DNA of 21,164 bases from an uncultured Bacteriovorax sp. GTDB taxonomy: Bacteria; Bdellovibrionota; Bacteriovoracia; Bacteriovoracales; Bacteriovoracaceae. Below, one piece after another: positions 7,449 to 14,439 of the stretch (the first letter of the stretch is position 1; each line of letters starts with the position of its first letter). The stretch lies in NCBI GenBank assembly GCA_943914745.1, contig CALUDF010000012.1, positions 1 through 21,164 of the forward strand, read 5' to 3'. The position numbers and the translations under genes were made by a program. The notes under the pieces are model-generated. The model saw only the letters and a program-made list of their open reading frames with translations, searched no databases and was not told the origin of the DNA.

Positions 7449-7901
7449 ATGCAAAAATTTAAATTCAAGCTCGACGGTCTTTTAAAGGTTCGCGAGTTTA
7501 ATGAAAAGAAAATTAAGATTGAACTGGGAGAAATTCTCAGAGAAATCAGTGCCGTCGAAGAAAAAATCGCTGCGGCCAATAAAGCGATTGAAGAAACTTA
7601 TGAAGCGCAAGAGACGTTCATGAGAGATTCTTCTTCTGGACAGATGCTACAGTTTTTCCCGCTTTTTATTCAGGGGAAAAAAGAAGAAATAAAAAACAGA
7701 GAGAACCTGTTGTGGTCTCTGAAGAAAAAGTACGACAAGAAAATTGCTGAGCTGGCCCAGGCCCGAGGCGAAGTCAAGGTCATGGAGAACTTCAAAGAAA
7801 AAAAGAAGGACGAGTGGACCAAAGAAAAGAATAAGAAAGAGCAAGAGGCCATTGAAGAAATTTTGATGATGAGATCAAATGGCTCCAAAGGATTACTATG
7901 A
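7449..7901 (+). CDS. fliJ: Flagellar export protein FliJ
   Basis: FliJ is a small coiled-coil protein that sits in the FliI hexamer and couples ATPase to export gate, also escorting chaperones. The 150-residue product begins with the family signature (QKFKFKLDGLLKVREFNEKK) and is almost entirely helical and charged, with two long heptad-like stretches (about 10-60 and 75-140). It starts seven bases after fliI with no recognisable ribosome binding site, so translation is probably coupled to fliI. Its stop overlaps the start of the next gene by 4 nt (ATGA). Assignment rests on composition, length and position, since FliJ diverges strongly. Confidence 0.9.
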   Translation: MQKFKFKLDGLLKVREFNEKKIKIELGEILREISAVEEKIAAANKAIEETYEAQETFMRDSSSGQMLQFFPLFIQGKKEEIKNRENLLWSLKKKYDKKIAELAQARGEVKVMENFKEKKKDEWTKEKNKKEQEAIEEILMMRSNGSKGLL

Positions 7902-8482
7902 AAACAAGAAAGATTTTATACACAACTTCAATCGTGGCGATGCTGACAGTGGCAAGCCTTGTTTTTGCAGCGACTGCAAAAAAATCAGCACCTGCTCCTG
8001 AGACTCCTGCAAAACGCGAGTACACGGAAGAAGAGTTCAAGGCAGCTGTGCTGGAAGAAGCGACAAAGCTAATGAAAAAAGCAGGGAGTGCTCACCTTGT
8101 GGATTTCTCTAAGGAGCTTTTAGAGAAAGAAGAAGGGATTAAAGTAAAAGAGCTTGCCGTCAAAAAAGAATCTGAAGAACTGGAAATGAATAAGGCCGAT
8201 TTTAAAAAGAAGCTAGTGGAGTTCCAGGATTCACAGAAAAAGTTTCTTGGGTGTGTGGATGAAAAGAGTGCTCAAGCTGACAAGAGAGTCTCTCAGATGG
8301 TCGATGTCATCTCCGGGATGAAGCCACAGAACGCAGCTGATGTTCTGACGGTTCAAGATCCTGACCTTTCTGTTAGGATATTAAGCCAACTTGATTCAGC
8401 GAAGGCTTCAAAAATTTTTAATTTAATGGACAAGGAAGTTTCTGCCCGACTTCAAAAGCAGTTTCTTCAAATGAAAAAGTAA
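7898..8482 (+). CDS. MotE-like exported or membrane-anchored coiled-coil protein with MgtE-N-type domain
   Basis: The 194-residue protein starts with a basic N terminus and a hydrophobic segment (about 7-25), which is a signal peptide or a single membrane anchor. A charged coiled coil follows (about 40-118), then a C-terminal domain with repeats like those of the MgtE N-terminal domain (SGMKPQNAADVLTVQDPDLS and VRILSQLDSAKASKIFNLMD). This matches the MotE-like proteins found after fliJ in many flagellar operons; in alphaproteobacteria MotE is a periplasmic partner of MotC. The 4-nt overlap with fliJ implies coupled synthesis. A role in stator or periplasmic flagellar assembly is inferred from family and place. 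Not to be confused with MgtE magnesium channels, which have this fold as one domain of many. Confidence 0.8.
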   Translation: MKTRKILYTTSIVAMLTVASLVFAATAKKSAPAPETPAKREYTEEEFKAAVLEEATKLMKKAGSAHLVDFSKELLEKEEGIKVKELAVKKESEELEMNKADFKKKLVEFQDSQKKFLGCVDEKSAQADKRVSQMVDVISGMKPQNAADVLTVQDPDLSVRILSQLDSAKASKIFNLMDKEVSARLQKQFLQMKK

Positions 8483-8507
8483 GCTACTATAACGAGAGGC
8501 GTTGTAC

Positions 8508-8528
8508 TTTTAATTAGGATGATTAAGG
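8508..8528 (+). promoter_or_regulatory. Hairpin with TAGGATG loop at the fliK start, candidate CsrA site
   Basis: TTAAT (8510-8514) pairs with ATTAA (8522-8526) around loop TAGGATG, and two further G-U pairs extend the stem outward. The stem's 3' side overlaps the AAGGA (8525-8529) that would serve the ATG at 8534, so folding or protein binding here would block fliK translation. The same 7-nt loop occurs in the fliF leader hairpin. Function is inferred. Confidence 0.4.
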
Positions 8529-8533
8529 AACGT

Positions 8534-10036
8534 ATGCAAGGATTGCCAGTAAATTTATTAGCACAAAATGTAGCTTCAGCTACAGGGAAAACGGATGCAG
8601 CTGCATCTGTGAATGCTAATGCAAAAGCTGGAACAATCATCTCTCAAAAAGAGGGAGGAGTTGGAGAGGCGAATGCATTTGCTTCTTTATTTGGAAATCT
8701 TCTTGGTGCAAGCGAAGGAAAACCTACAGCAGAAGGCACGCCACTGGCGGCAGAAGTTAAGACTTCAAACTCTGAAGGAAAACTCGACTCACTTCTAAAA
8801 TCTAAATCGCAAGAACAAGACAAAAAAACTGAGCAAGTCGTCCTTTCACCAGAAAAGGCCCTGTCGCCGGAAGTTCTAAAAAATATCGATAACCTTTTAG
8901 TGAAGACTTCTGTTCAGGCAGAAGGAAAAGACCTTGAAGGAAAAAATCTAGATGGAAAAATCGCTTCAGCTTCAACTAACCTTGATCAGCTTTTAAAGAC
9001 ATTAAAGGGTGAAGAAGGCAGTAGTGAGCCTGTCGAAGGCGAAGCTCTTCCAGGTACAAATGCTAATCCAAAAGAAGCTAAAAATACAAAAGGAAGCGCT
9101 CTTGATTTCTTGATTAAAGAATCAAAGTCTCACGATGTCGGGAGTGTTACCATTCCTGGAGAAAAAGTTCTGGAGAAAAATCCAGAGGCAGTCTCTAAGC
9201 TTGGATTATCGAGCGAAGACTTCATGAAGAATATGGCCGAAGCAAAAGCGGAAAAGACTCCAGCTCAGCTCTTGGGCAATAATCAAGACTTCGATCCAAA
9301 AGCATTGGTTCAAAAACAAATGAACCAGTCGATGAAAGCTTATGGTCAAAAGCAAGGTCTTTTAAATGACAACATCATTAAAAACACAAAAGACTTGGCT
9401 TTCAAAGAATCAAAACCAAAATCGGGCATTGATGAATTAAAAAATCCAGACCTGAAAATTGGCGCAGAAACTGCGATGGTAAAAGAGTCATTCATCCCTT
9501 TAATGCAACAAAAGCAGGAAATGGGCCAAGAGATGCAGACTCAGAATCCTGGAAAAGTTTTAGACCTCTCTAAAATGAACTCAACAAACACAGAAGAGAT
9601 CATTAAGCGCATCAGCGATTATGTTCAACAAAGCCAAGTGGCCAACCAAGACCAGCTCGACTTAACAGTTAAGCACGATGCTCTTGGGCAATTTAAGATT
9701 CAGGTCAATAAGCCAATGACGGCCGGATCAAACCACATGGACATGCAGATAACGACAACGACCAAAGAAGGGCATGAGTTCTTCATGAAGAACGAAACTG
9801 GTCTTTTAAAGAACCTTTCTCAAGCTGGAATCCAGCTTTCAGATTTAAGAATCGTCTCAGGTGGTGAGTCATCTAGCTTTGCTCAGAATGATTCAAGACA
9901 ATCTGGGAACTCTCAGTACAATCAGGCCCCAAAAGAATTCATGAGTTTTGATTCAGGTGATTCTTCAAATGGCTCTCAAAGAAGAAGAGAGCTGTGGCAA
10001 GAGGCCCGTGACAATCAACAAAGATACGGAGCTTAA
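8534..10036 (+). CDS. fliK: Flagellar hook-length control protein FliK
   Basis: FliK is the secreted ruler that measures hook length and switches export specificity. The 500-residue protein has a long low-complexity N-terminal region rich in A, K, E, S and Q (about 1-350), as expected of an unfolded ruler. The C-terminal hook-control domain spans about 365-450 (LDLTVKHDALGQFKIQVNKP, then NETGLLKNLSQAGIQLSDLR). A Q/S/N-rich tail follows. Location between the motE-like gene and flgD is standard. The ATG at 8534 follows AAGGA by four bases; an in-frame ATG at 8519 is the alternative but has only AGG directly against it and lies in a hairpin loop. The N-terminal region is not conserved, so the assignment rests on the C-terminal domain and context. 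Confidence 0.9.
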   Translation: MQGLPVNLLAQNVASATGKTDAAASVNANAKAGTIISQKEGGVGEANAFASLFGNLLGASEGKPTAEGTPLAAEVKTSNSEGKLDSLLKSKSQEQDKKTEQVVLSPEKALSPEVLKNIDNLLVKTSVQAEGKDLEGKNLDGKIASASTNLDQLLKTLKGEEGSSEPVEGEALPGTNANPKEAKNTKGSALDFLIKESKSHDVGSVTIPGEKVLEKNPEAVSKLGLSSEDFMKNMAEAKAEKTPAQLLGNNQDFDPKALVQKQMNQSMKAYGQKQGLLNDNIIKNTKDLAFKESKPKSGIDELKNPDLKIGAETAMVKESFIPLMQQKQEMGQEMQTQNPGKVLDLSKMNSTNTEEIIKRISDYVQQSQVANQDQLDLTVKHDALGQFKIQVNKPMTAGSNHMDMQITTTTKEGHEFFMKNETGLLKNLSQAGIQLSDLRIVSGGESSSFAQNDSRQSGNSQYNQAPKEFMSFDSGDSSNGSQRRRELWQEARDNQQRYGA

Positions 10037-10039
10037 GGT

Positions 10040-10888
10040 ATGCCAGAAATTGGAAGACCAGCAGAGCAAAACGCCTACGCCGATATTAAAATCAACAGAC
10101 AACCAGCAGCAGGTGGAGCACCTTCCAACAGAGCTGTAGGGGACTCTCTTAATCAGATCGCTGGAAACAAGCCAGAGGCTCGTTTTGTCGACAGAAGAAA
10201 AAAAGAAGAGCTTGGCCAAGACGGTTTTATGAAGCTTCTTGCCCACCAATTAAAAAACCAAGATCCAATGAAACCGATGGATCAAAAAGATTTCTCCGCC
10301 AACCTTGCCCAGTTCTCGCAATTGGAGCAGTTGACGGCAATGAATAAAAAAATGGATGCTGTTAACCAGAATGCTGTCGATGATAAACGCGTTCAAGGTG
10401 CAGCTTTCTTAGGAAGAAAAGTTGTCACAGCAGGAACGAGCCTGGATTACAAAGGTGACGGGAAAGATGTAAAAGTTCCATTTTTTCTTGATCAACCAGC
10501 AAAGGCCGCTGTCATTAATATCCTCGATAACAAGAACCAGTTAGTCGCAAGAATCGAAAGAGAGAATCTTCAAAGAGGAATGCAAGACGTCACTTGGGAT
10601 GGAATCGGATTTGACGGACAGATCGCAGCGAAAGAAACATATCACTTTGAAGTGATTGGCTTCGATGAAAACAACAATAAGTTCAATGGCTCAACTCGCT
10701 CTGAAGGTTTAGTACAAGGTGTACATTTCGAAGACGGTGAGACAGTATTAGATCTGGCAAACGGAAAAAAAGTTTTCCTAAAAGATGTTCAGAGTTTTTC
10801 GGTAGCGGAAAATAATGATCAGGGAAAAAATATTCCTGCATTGCAAAAACAAGCGGCGCAAGCTTATAATCAAGTAGAGAAACAATAA
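10040..10888 (+). CDS. flgD: Flagellar hook assembly (capping) protein FlgD
   Basis: FlgD forms the temporary cap on which hook subunits polymerise. The 282-residue product shows the FlgD N-terminal signature (GFMKLLAHQLKNQDPMKPMD then FSANLAQFSQLEQLTAMN, about residues 55-95), ahead of which is an atypical leader of about 50 residues rich in A, N and G. The central part contains the hinge-like FlgD Tudor/Ig region (RRKVVTAGTSLDYKG-like start; QPAKAAVINILDNKNQLVAR; then YHFEVIGFDENNN). It starts only three bases after fliK, with AAGG as a weak ribosome binding site, suggesting coupling. The protein is somewhat longer than the usual 220-240 residues because of both ends. Confidence 0.95.
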   Translation: MPEIGRPAEQNAYADIKINRQPAAGGAPSNRAVGDSLNQIAGNKPEARFVDRRKKEELGQDGFMKLLAHQLKNQDPMKPMDQKDFSANLAQFSQLEQLTAMNKKMDAVNQNAVDDKRVQGAAFLGRKVVTAGTSLDYKGDGKDVKVPFFLDQPAKAAVINILDNKNQLVARIERENLQRGMQDVTWDGIGFDGQIAAKETYHFEVIGFDENNNKFNGSTRSEGLVQGVHFEDGETVLDLANGKKVFLKDVQSFSVAENNDQGKNIPALQKQAAQAYNQVEKQ

Positions 10889-10928
10889 TTTTTTTGCAAA
10901 AAAAAATATAAGGTAAAAAAGAAAAACA

Positions 10929-11387
10929 ATGGCGAATCCTAAAATTAACAACATTCTCATTCCGAACGTCACGCAGTTGCCGTCTCAGAAGAAAACGGAT
11001 GACGTTAATAAATTAAAGCAAGGTGAGACGTCAGAGTTTAAGGGCTTACTTGATTCTCAAGTTGGTCAGCAAGTTGCTCAGAAGGAGCAACAGGGCCAAC
11101 AAGGCCAGTCAGCTCTAGCCCCACAGGCTAAGGGCATCCAGCTTTCAACTCACGCGATGAGAAGGCTTCAAGAAAGAAACATTTCAATTGATAAAGAAGA
11201 ATACACAAAATTACAAACAGCAATGGATCGCCTGAAATTAAAAGGAGGGCAGGATTCGTTAGTGATTACGGGTAAAGCGGCGTACATAGTAGATGTTCCG
11301 AAAAACACGATTGTCACAGCGATTGATAAAGAAAGTATTGGAGAAAATGTTTTTACGAAAATTGATTCTACGATTTTAATGAATTAA
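10929..11387 (+). CDS. Conserved hook-operon protein between flgD and flgE (TIGR02530-type)
   Basis: This 152-residue protein matches the small 'flagellar operon protein' family (TIGR02530) that occurs between flgD and flgE in Firmicutes, Geobacter and Bdellovibrio. The N-terminal half (1-70) is a disordered-looking K/Q/G/S-rich stretch. The conserved half (about 73-152) contains LSTHAMRRLQERNISIDKEE and the segment DSLVITGKAAYIVDVPKNTI, ending in a hydrophobic KIDSTILMN. No signal peptide or membrane helix is visible. The conserved part looks like a small compact domain. Its biochemical role is not known to me; the fixed position implies a function in hook assembly or export control. Confidence 0.85.
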   Translation: MANPKINNILIPNVTQLPSQKKTDDVNKLKQGETSEFKGLLDSQVGQQVAQKEQQGQQGQSALAPQAKGIQLSTHAMRRLQERNISIDKEEYTKLQTAMDRLKLKGGQDSLVITGKAAYIVDVPKNTIVTAIDKESIGENVFTKIDSTILMN

Positions 11388-11426
11388 AAATTTAATATTA
11401 ATAAAAAGTCTTAAAGAAAACGGTTG

Positions 11427-11499
11427 GTCCTTTCCGGAAACCTGAGTTTGAAGCCTGTAGTGCTCTAAACATCTTTAAGCGATTAGGTCTAGGAGGGAC
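11427..11499 (+). promoter_or_regulatory. Possible long-range helix masking the flgE ribosome binding site
   Basis: The 115-base flgE leader is long for this operon. GTCCTTTC at 11427-11434 can pair with GGAGGGAC at 11492-11499 (eight pairs, two of them G-U), covering the Shine-Dalgarno AGGAGGG just before the ATG at 11503. The same 5' segment contains the palindrome TTTCCGGAAA (11431-11440), which could compete with the masking helix. A short local hairpin GTC-TAGGAGG-GAC (11487-11499) is another option. This is a hand-drawn fold, not a computed one. Confidence 0.25.
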
Positions 11500-11502
11500 A
11501 TA

Positions 11503-12783
11503 ATGGGTATTCTACGTTCATTCACAATTGGTGTTTCTGGTTTAAATGCTTCTGGTCAAGGTATGGGTGTCATCGGTGATAACATCGCCAATGCCGGAAC
11601 AAACGGATTTAAATCTTCTAGAGCTGAATTCCAAGACGTATTAGCAGTATCACTTAAAGGAATCGAAGGGGGAGACCAATTCGGTGCCGGTACAAAATTA
11701 GGTCACATTAAGCCTCTAATGACTCAAGGGGATATCTCAAGAACAGATTCAGTAACAGATCTTGCCCTTTCAGGTGATGGTATGTTCACAATTGAAGCTC
11801 CAGCAGGAAGAACGTTTACTCGTGATGGATCTTTCCACTTCGATAAAGAAGGCCAGCTTACAACTATGGACGGATATAAAGTTCTTGGTTTCCAGGCAGA
11901 CGAAAGCGGGAAAATGATGAACAAGATTGATGCTATCAAGCTTGGTAACACGACGATTGCAGCGAAGGCTACAAAAGAAGTGAACATGTCAATGAACCTT
12001 GACTCTCGCATGAATAAAATGGAATTCAATATCGAGAATCCAGAAAAAACATCTAACTTCTCTAACTCAATGACAATTTACGATAACATCGGGACTGCAA
12101 GAACGGTAACGGCTTACTACAACAAAACAGATAACAATACATGGGAATACCATATTGCTGTTGATGGAAAAGATGTTGAAGGTGGAAAGCCAGACACAAT
12201 GTACGAGCAAGCTTCTGGTACTCTTGTCTTCAATGACAAGGGACAACTTGAAGAAGAGAAAGTGGGAAAGAACGCTTTTAACTTCAACAAAGGTGCAGCT
12301 AAAGATCAAAAAATTGAATTTAACTGGGGTCAATCGATTAAAGAAGGTGGAACAGGCCTTGAAGCTTCTACTCAATACGGATCTGACTCAGCTATGGCTC
12401 GTCACACTCAAGACGGAGCTTCTGCTGCTACATTAACGTCTCTTTCATTCAACGATAAAGGGATTTTAACGGCATCATACGATAACGGTGAGACAAGAGA
12501 CGTTGCTCAAATTGCTGTTGCAAAGTTTGAAAACAACGAAGGACTATTCAAAATTGGTAAGAACCTCTTTAAAGAGTCGAAGTCTTCTGGACAAGCAGCT
12601 CTTGGAAAACCAGGTGAGTCTGGACGTGGAGAAGTTCTCTCTAAGTCAATCGAGCTTTCAAACGTTGATATCGCAAACGAATTCGTTAACCTGATGACAG
12701 CTCAAAGAAACTTCCAGGCTAACGCTAAGACGCTAACAACTGCGGACGAAATGCTACAACAAGTTCTTCAGATCAAGAGATAA
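11503..12783 (+). CDS. flgE: Flagellar hook protein FlgE
   Basis: FlgE polymerises into the hook. The 426-residue product has the rod/hook N-terminal signature (SGLNASGQGMGVIGDNIANA then GTNGFKSSRAEFQD, about 13-46). The D1/D2 core includes FTRDGSFHFDKEGQLTTMDG, and the C-terminal polymerisation helix is NEFVNLMTAQRNFQANAKTL, running to the end. Length is in the usual 400-440 range for the short FlgE type. AGGAGGG precedes the ATG. As a major structural protein it is the last gene of the operon, directly followed by a strong terminator, and has the longest leader of the hook genes, which may allow separate control of its translation. Confidence 0.97.
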   Translation: MGILRSFTIGVSGLNASGQGMGVIGDNIANAGTNGFKSSRAEFQDVLAVSLKGIEGGDQFGAGTKLGHIKPLMTQGDISRTDSVTDLALSGDGMFTIEAPAGRTFTRDGSFHFDKEGQLTTMDGYKVLGFQADESGKMMNKIDAIKLGNTTIAAKATKEVNMSMNLDSRMNKMEFNIENPEKTSNFSNSMTIYDNIGTARTVTAYYNKTDNNTWEYHIAVDGKDVEGGKPDTMYEQASGTLVFNDKGQLEEEKVGKNAFNFNKGAAKDQKIEFNWGQSIKEGGTGLEASTQYGSDSAMARHTQDGASAATLTSLSFNDKGILTASYDNGETRDVAQIAVAKFENNEGLFKIGKNLFKESKSSGQAALGKPGESGRGEVLSKSIELSNVDIANEFVNLMTAQRNFQANAKTLTTADEMLQQVLQIKR

Positions 12784-12802
12784 TTTTAGTTAATTAAACT
12801 TT

Positions 12803-12832
12803 AAAGGGGCCTAGGATGGGCCCCTTTTTTTT
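12803..12832 (+). terminator. Intrinsic terminator of the flagellar operon
   Basis: A perfect 9-bp stem, AAAGGGGCC (12803-12811) with GGCCCCTTT (12819-12827), encloses a 7-nt loop TAGGATG, and a run of eight T follows (12825-12832, shared with the stem). It starts 20 bases after the flgE stop and ends the operon. The loop has the same sequence as the loops of the fliF and fliK leader hairpins. Confidence 0.95.
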
Positions 12833-12841
12833 GGGAAAAAT

Positions 12842-14305
12842 ATGAAAAGGAAAGTTGGTTTACTCATTTTATTGGCATGTCTTTTTTCATCATGCGCATT
12901 TTGGGCAAAGGGATCAAGAGTCCCATCAAGTACTGACGTTCCTCTAGATTTATTAGCTCAGTCTCAATTAATTATCGATCGTGTGGCCACGAGGGATTTT
13001 AATGTCCTAAGTTGCAGCCGCGATTTGGATGCACTGATTTCTCAATACGACAAAGCGCCAGGGACACTCAATCTGGAAATGATTAAAAACCAAGGGCAGG
13101 AAATCCTAGACCAGAGCTTTGACGCCAGAATGGCCATTCACTCTATGCTGGACGTTCTTCCTGTTGAATGTAAAACAAAAGTGAAAGAGCTGTATTTAAA
13201 AATGCGTATGGTGGAAGATTATGTGGGGACTCACCATTATAGCGATCCACAGGTTTCATCGGATACGATTAAGTATCAGGAAGAGCCAACTCCGGTATAT
13301 GAAGCCGATAAATATCACCCTTATCATGTAGGGGCGGGGATCGACCCTAAAGCGAAGTTTGAATTTAAAAATGGCGATATCATGATCACTAAGGGGATCA
13401 GTTTTGTTTCGAGCACTATCTCGGAATTGGCAGCTCCGAAGTCAGTCTTTAGTCATATCGTTTTTGTCCACGTCGATGAAAAAACAAAAGAAGTTACAAC
13501 GATTGAGTCTTATGTCGGCAAGGGCGTGAGCATATTCCCGATTGAAGAGGCCCTTAAAAATGAAAATGCCCGCATTTTAGTTTTAAGGCCCAAAGATCAG
13601 GAGCTGGCTTCGAAAGCGGCCAACTACATGTATGATAAAGTTCAAAAGCTAAAATCAGAGAAAAGGTACATTCCTTACGATTATGAGCTAGATTTTTCTG
13701 ACAACAGTAAAATGTCGTGTGAAGAAGTGGCTTATGATGCTTATAAAACAGCTTCAAATGGGGCAATGGTTATTCCAGAAGTAGAGTCTGAAATCCTGCT
13801 TAATGACCCAAAGTTCTTAAAGCGCATTGGGGTTAAAAAGGGCCCGATGATGGTTCCAACAGATATGGAGACAGATTCTCGTTTTGATATCGTACTTGAT
13901 TGGACGGACTACCGTGTGATGAGGGATTCTTGGAGAAAGGACGCCCTTTTAGGGGAGATGTTTAGATGGATTCAGGATTACGAGTACCGCATTTATGAAA
14001 ACCTGACGAGTGTCGCTGCTAAAGTTGTCTGGTCGACAAGATATGTTCCTGGACTGTGGGGAATGATGGCCAAGCTCTCAGGTATTCCAAAGGATTTTAC
14101 GAAAGATGTTCCGTCGATCACCATTACGACTATGGCGAGCTTGAAATCCATTGGGGGAGAACTCTTACCAGTGGTGAAAAAGGCGGATGAAGAAGCCTTT
14201 GCAAAGAATGGAAGATGGATGACGACCGAGGAATTGCGCCAAACACTGGATCAATATCGTCAGACAAATCCAAAAGGTCTTAGAAAAGTCTTCAGAGAAA
14301 AATAG
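12842..14305 (+). CDS. YiiX-like permuted papain-fold (peptidase C92-type) lipoprotein
   Basis: The 487-residue protein begins with a lipoprotein-like signal (MKRK, hydrophobic core, then LLAC at 10-13 and FSSC at 15-18; either Cys could be lipidated). A helical region of unknown fold follows (about 35-130). Residues about 175-310 match the YiiX/YebB permuted NlpC/P60 family: FKNGDIMITKG, then SVFSHIVFVHVD with His205, TIESYVGKGV with Glu222, and KMSCEEVAYDAYK with Cys293, the likely catalytic nucleophile. Family members act on amide or ester bonds of lipids or peptides; the substrate here is unknown. A C-terminal part of about 150 residues is extra. It starts 10 bases after the terminator T-run, with only GGGA as a weak ribosome binding site. 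No clear promoter was found, so it may depend on readthrough or an unseen promoter inside flgE. Confidence 0.8.
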   Translation: MKRKVGLLILLACLFSSCAFWAKGSRVPSSTDVPLDLLAQSQLIIDRVATRDFNVLSCSRDLDALISQYDKAPGTLNLEMIKNQGQEILDQSFDARMAIHSMLDVLPVECKTKVKELYLKMRMVEDYVGTHHYSDPQVSSDTIKYQEEPTPVYEADKYHPYHVGAGIDPKAKFEFKNGDIMITKGISFVSSTISELAAPKSVFSHIVFVHVDEKTKEVTTIESYVGKGVSIFPIEEALKNENARILVLRPKDQELASKAANYMYDKVQKLKSEKRYIPYDYELDFSDNSKMSCEEVAYDAYKTASNGAMVIPEVESEILLNDPKFLKRIGVKKGPMMVPTDMETDSRFDIVLDWTDYRVMRDSWRKDALLGEMFRWIQDYEYRIYENLTSVAAKVVWSTRYVPGLWGMMAKLSGIPKDFTKDVPSITITTMASLKSIGGELLPVVKKADEEAFAKNGRWMTTEELRQTLDQYRQTNPKGLRKVFREK

Positions 14306-14316
14306 AAATAAGGGAT

Positions 14317-14357
14317 TCATCAGGTCTGTTGGAAGCTAGCTAACACAGACTTGATGA
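14317..14357. repeat. Imperfect inverted repeat (13-bp stem) after the YiiX-like gene
   Basis: TCATCAGGTCTGT (14317-14329) pairs with ACAGACTTGATGA (14345-14357), 13 pairs including one G-U, around a 15-nt loop containing the palindrome AGCTAGCT (14334-14341). No T-run follows, so it is not a standard terminator. It could be an RNA 3' stabilising stem, a Rho-independent remnant or a binding site. The remaining intergenic bases up to 14421 show nothing clear. Confidence 0.6.
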
Positions 14358-14421
14358 TCTTCTAACCGCCTCTAATCTTGTAATCTTAAAAAAATTAAGC
14401 GACACTTTTAAATATAACTTA

Positions 14422-14437
14422 GAATCAAGGATGATTT
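14422..14437 (+). promoter_or_regulatory. Hairpin with AAGGAT hexaloop over the ribosome binding site, candidate CsrA site
   Basis: AATC (14423-14426) pairs with GATT (14433-14436), with an added G-U outside, around the hexaloop AAGGAT. CAAGGATG matches the core CARGGAUG of the CsrA SELEX consensus, with the ANGGAN hexaloop closed by C-G as in known Csr/Rsm sites. The loop is also the ribosome binding site for the ATG at 14440. Function is inferred. Confidence 0.45.
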
Positions 14438-14439
14438 AA

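Noticed and set aside
11470..11490. Sigma-28-like promoter (TAAA ... AGCGATTA) before flgE
   Set aside because: The spacing between the two parts is only about eight bases against the usual 15, so it does not fit.
14379..14418. Promoter with TTGTAA and TATAAC before the phosphoesterase
   Set aside because: The boxes are 28 bases apart, too far for a sigma-70 promoter; A/T-rich background makes chance matches likely.
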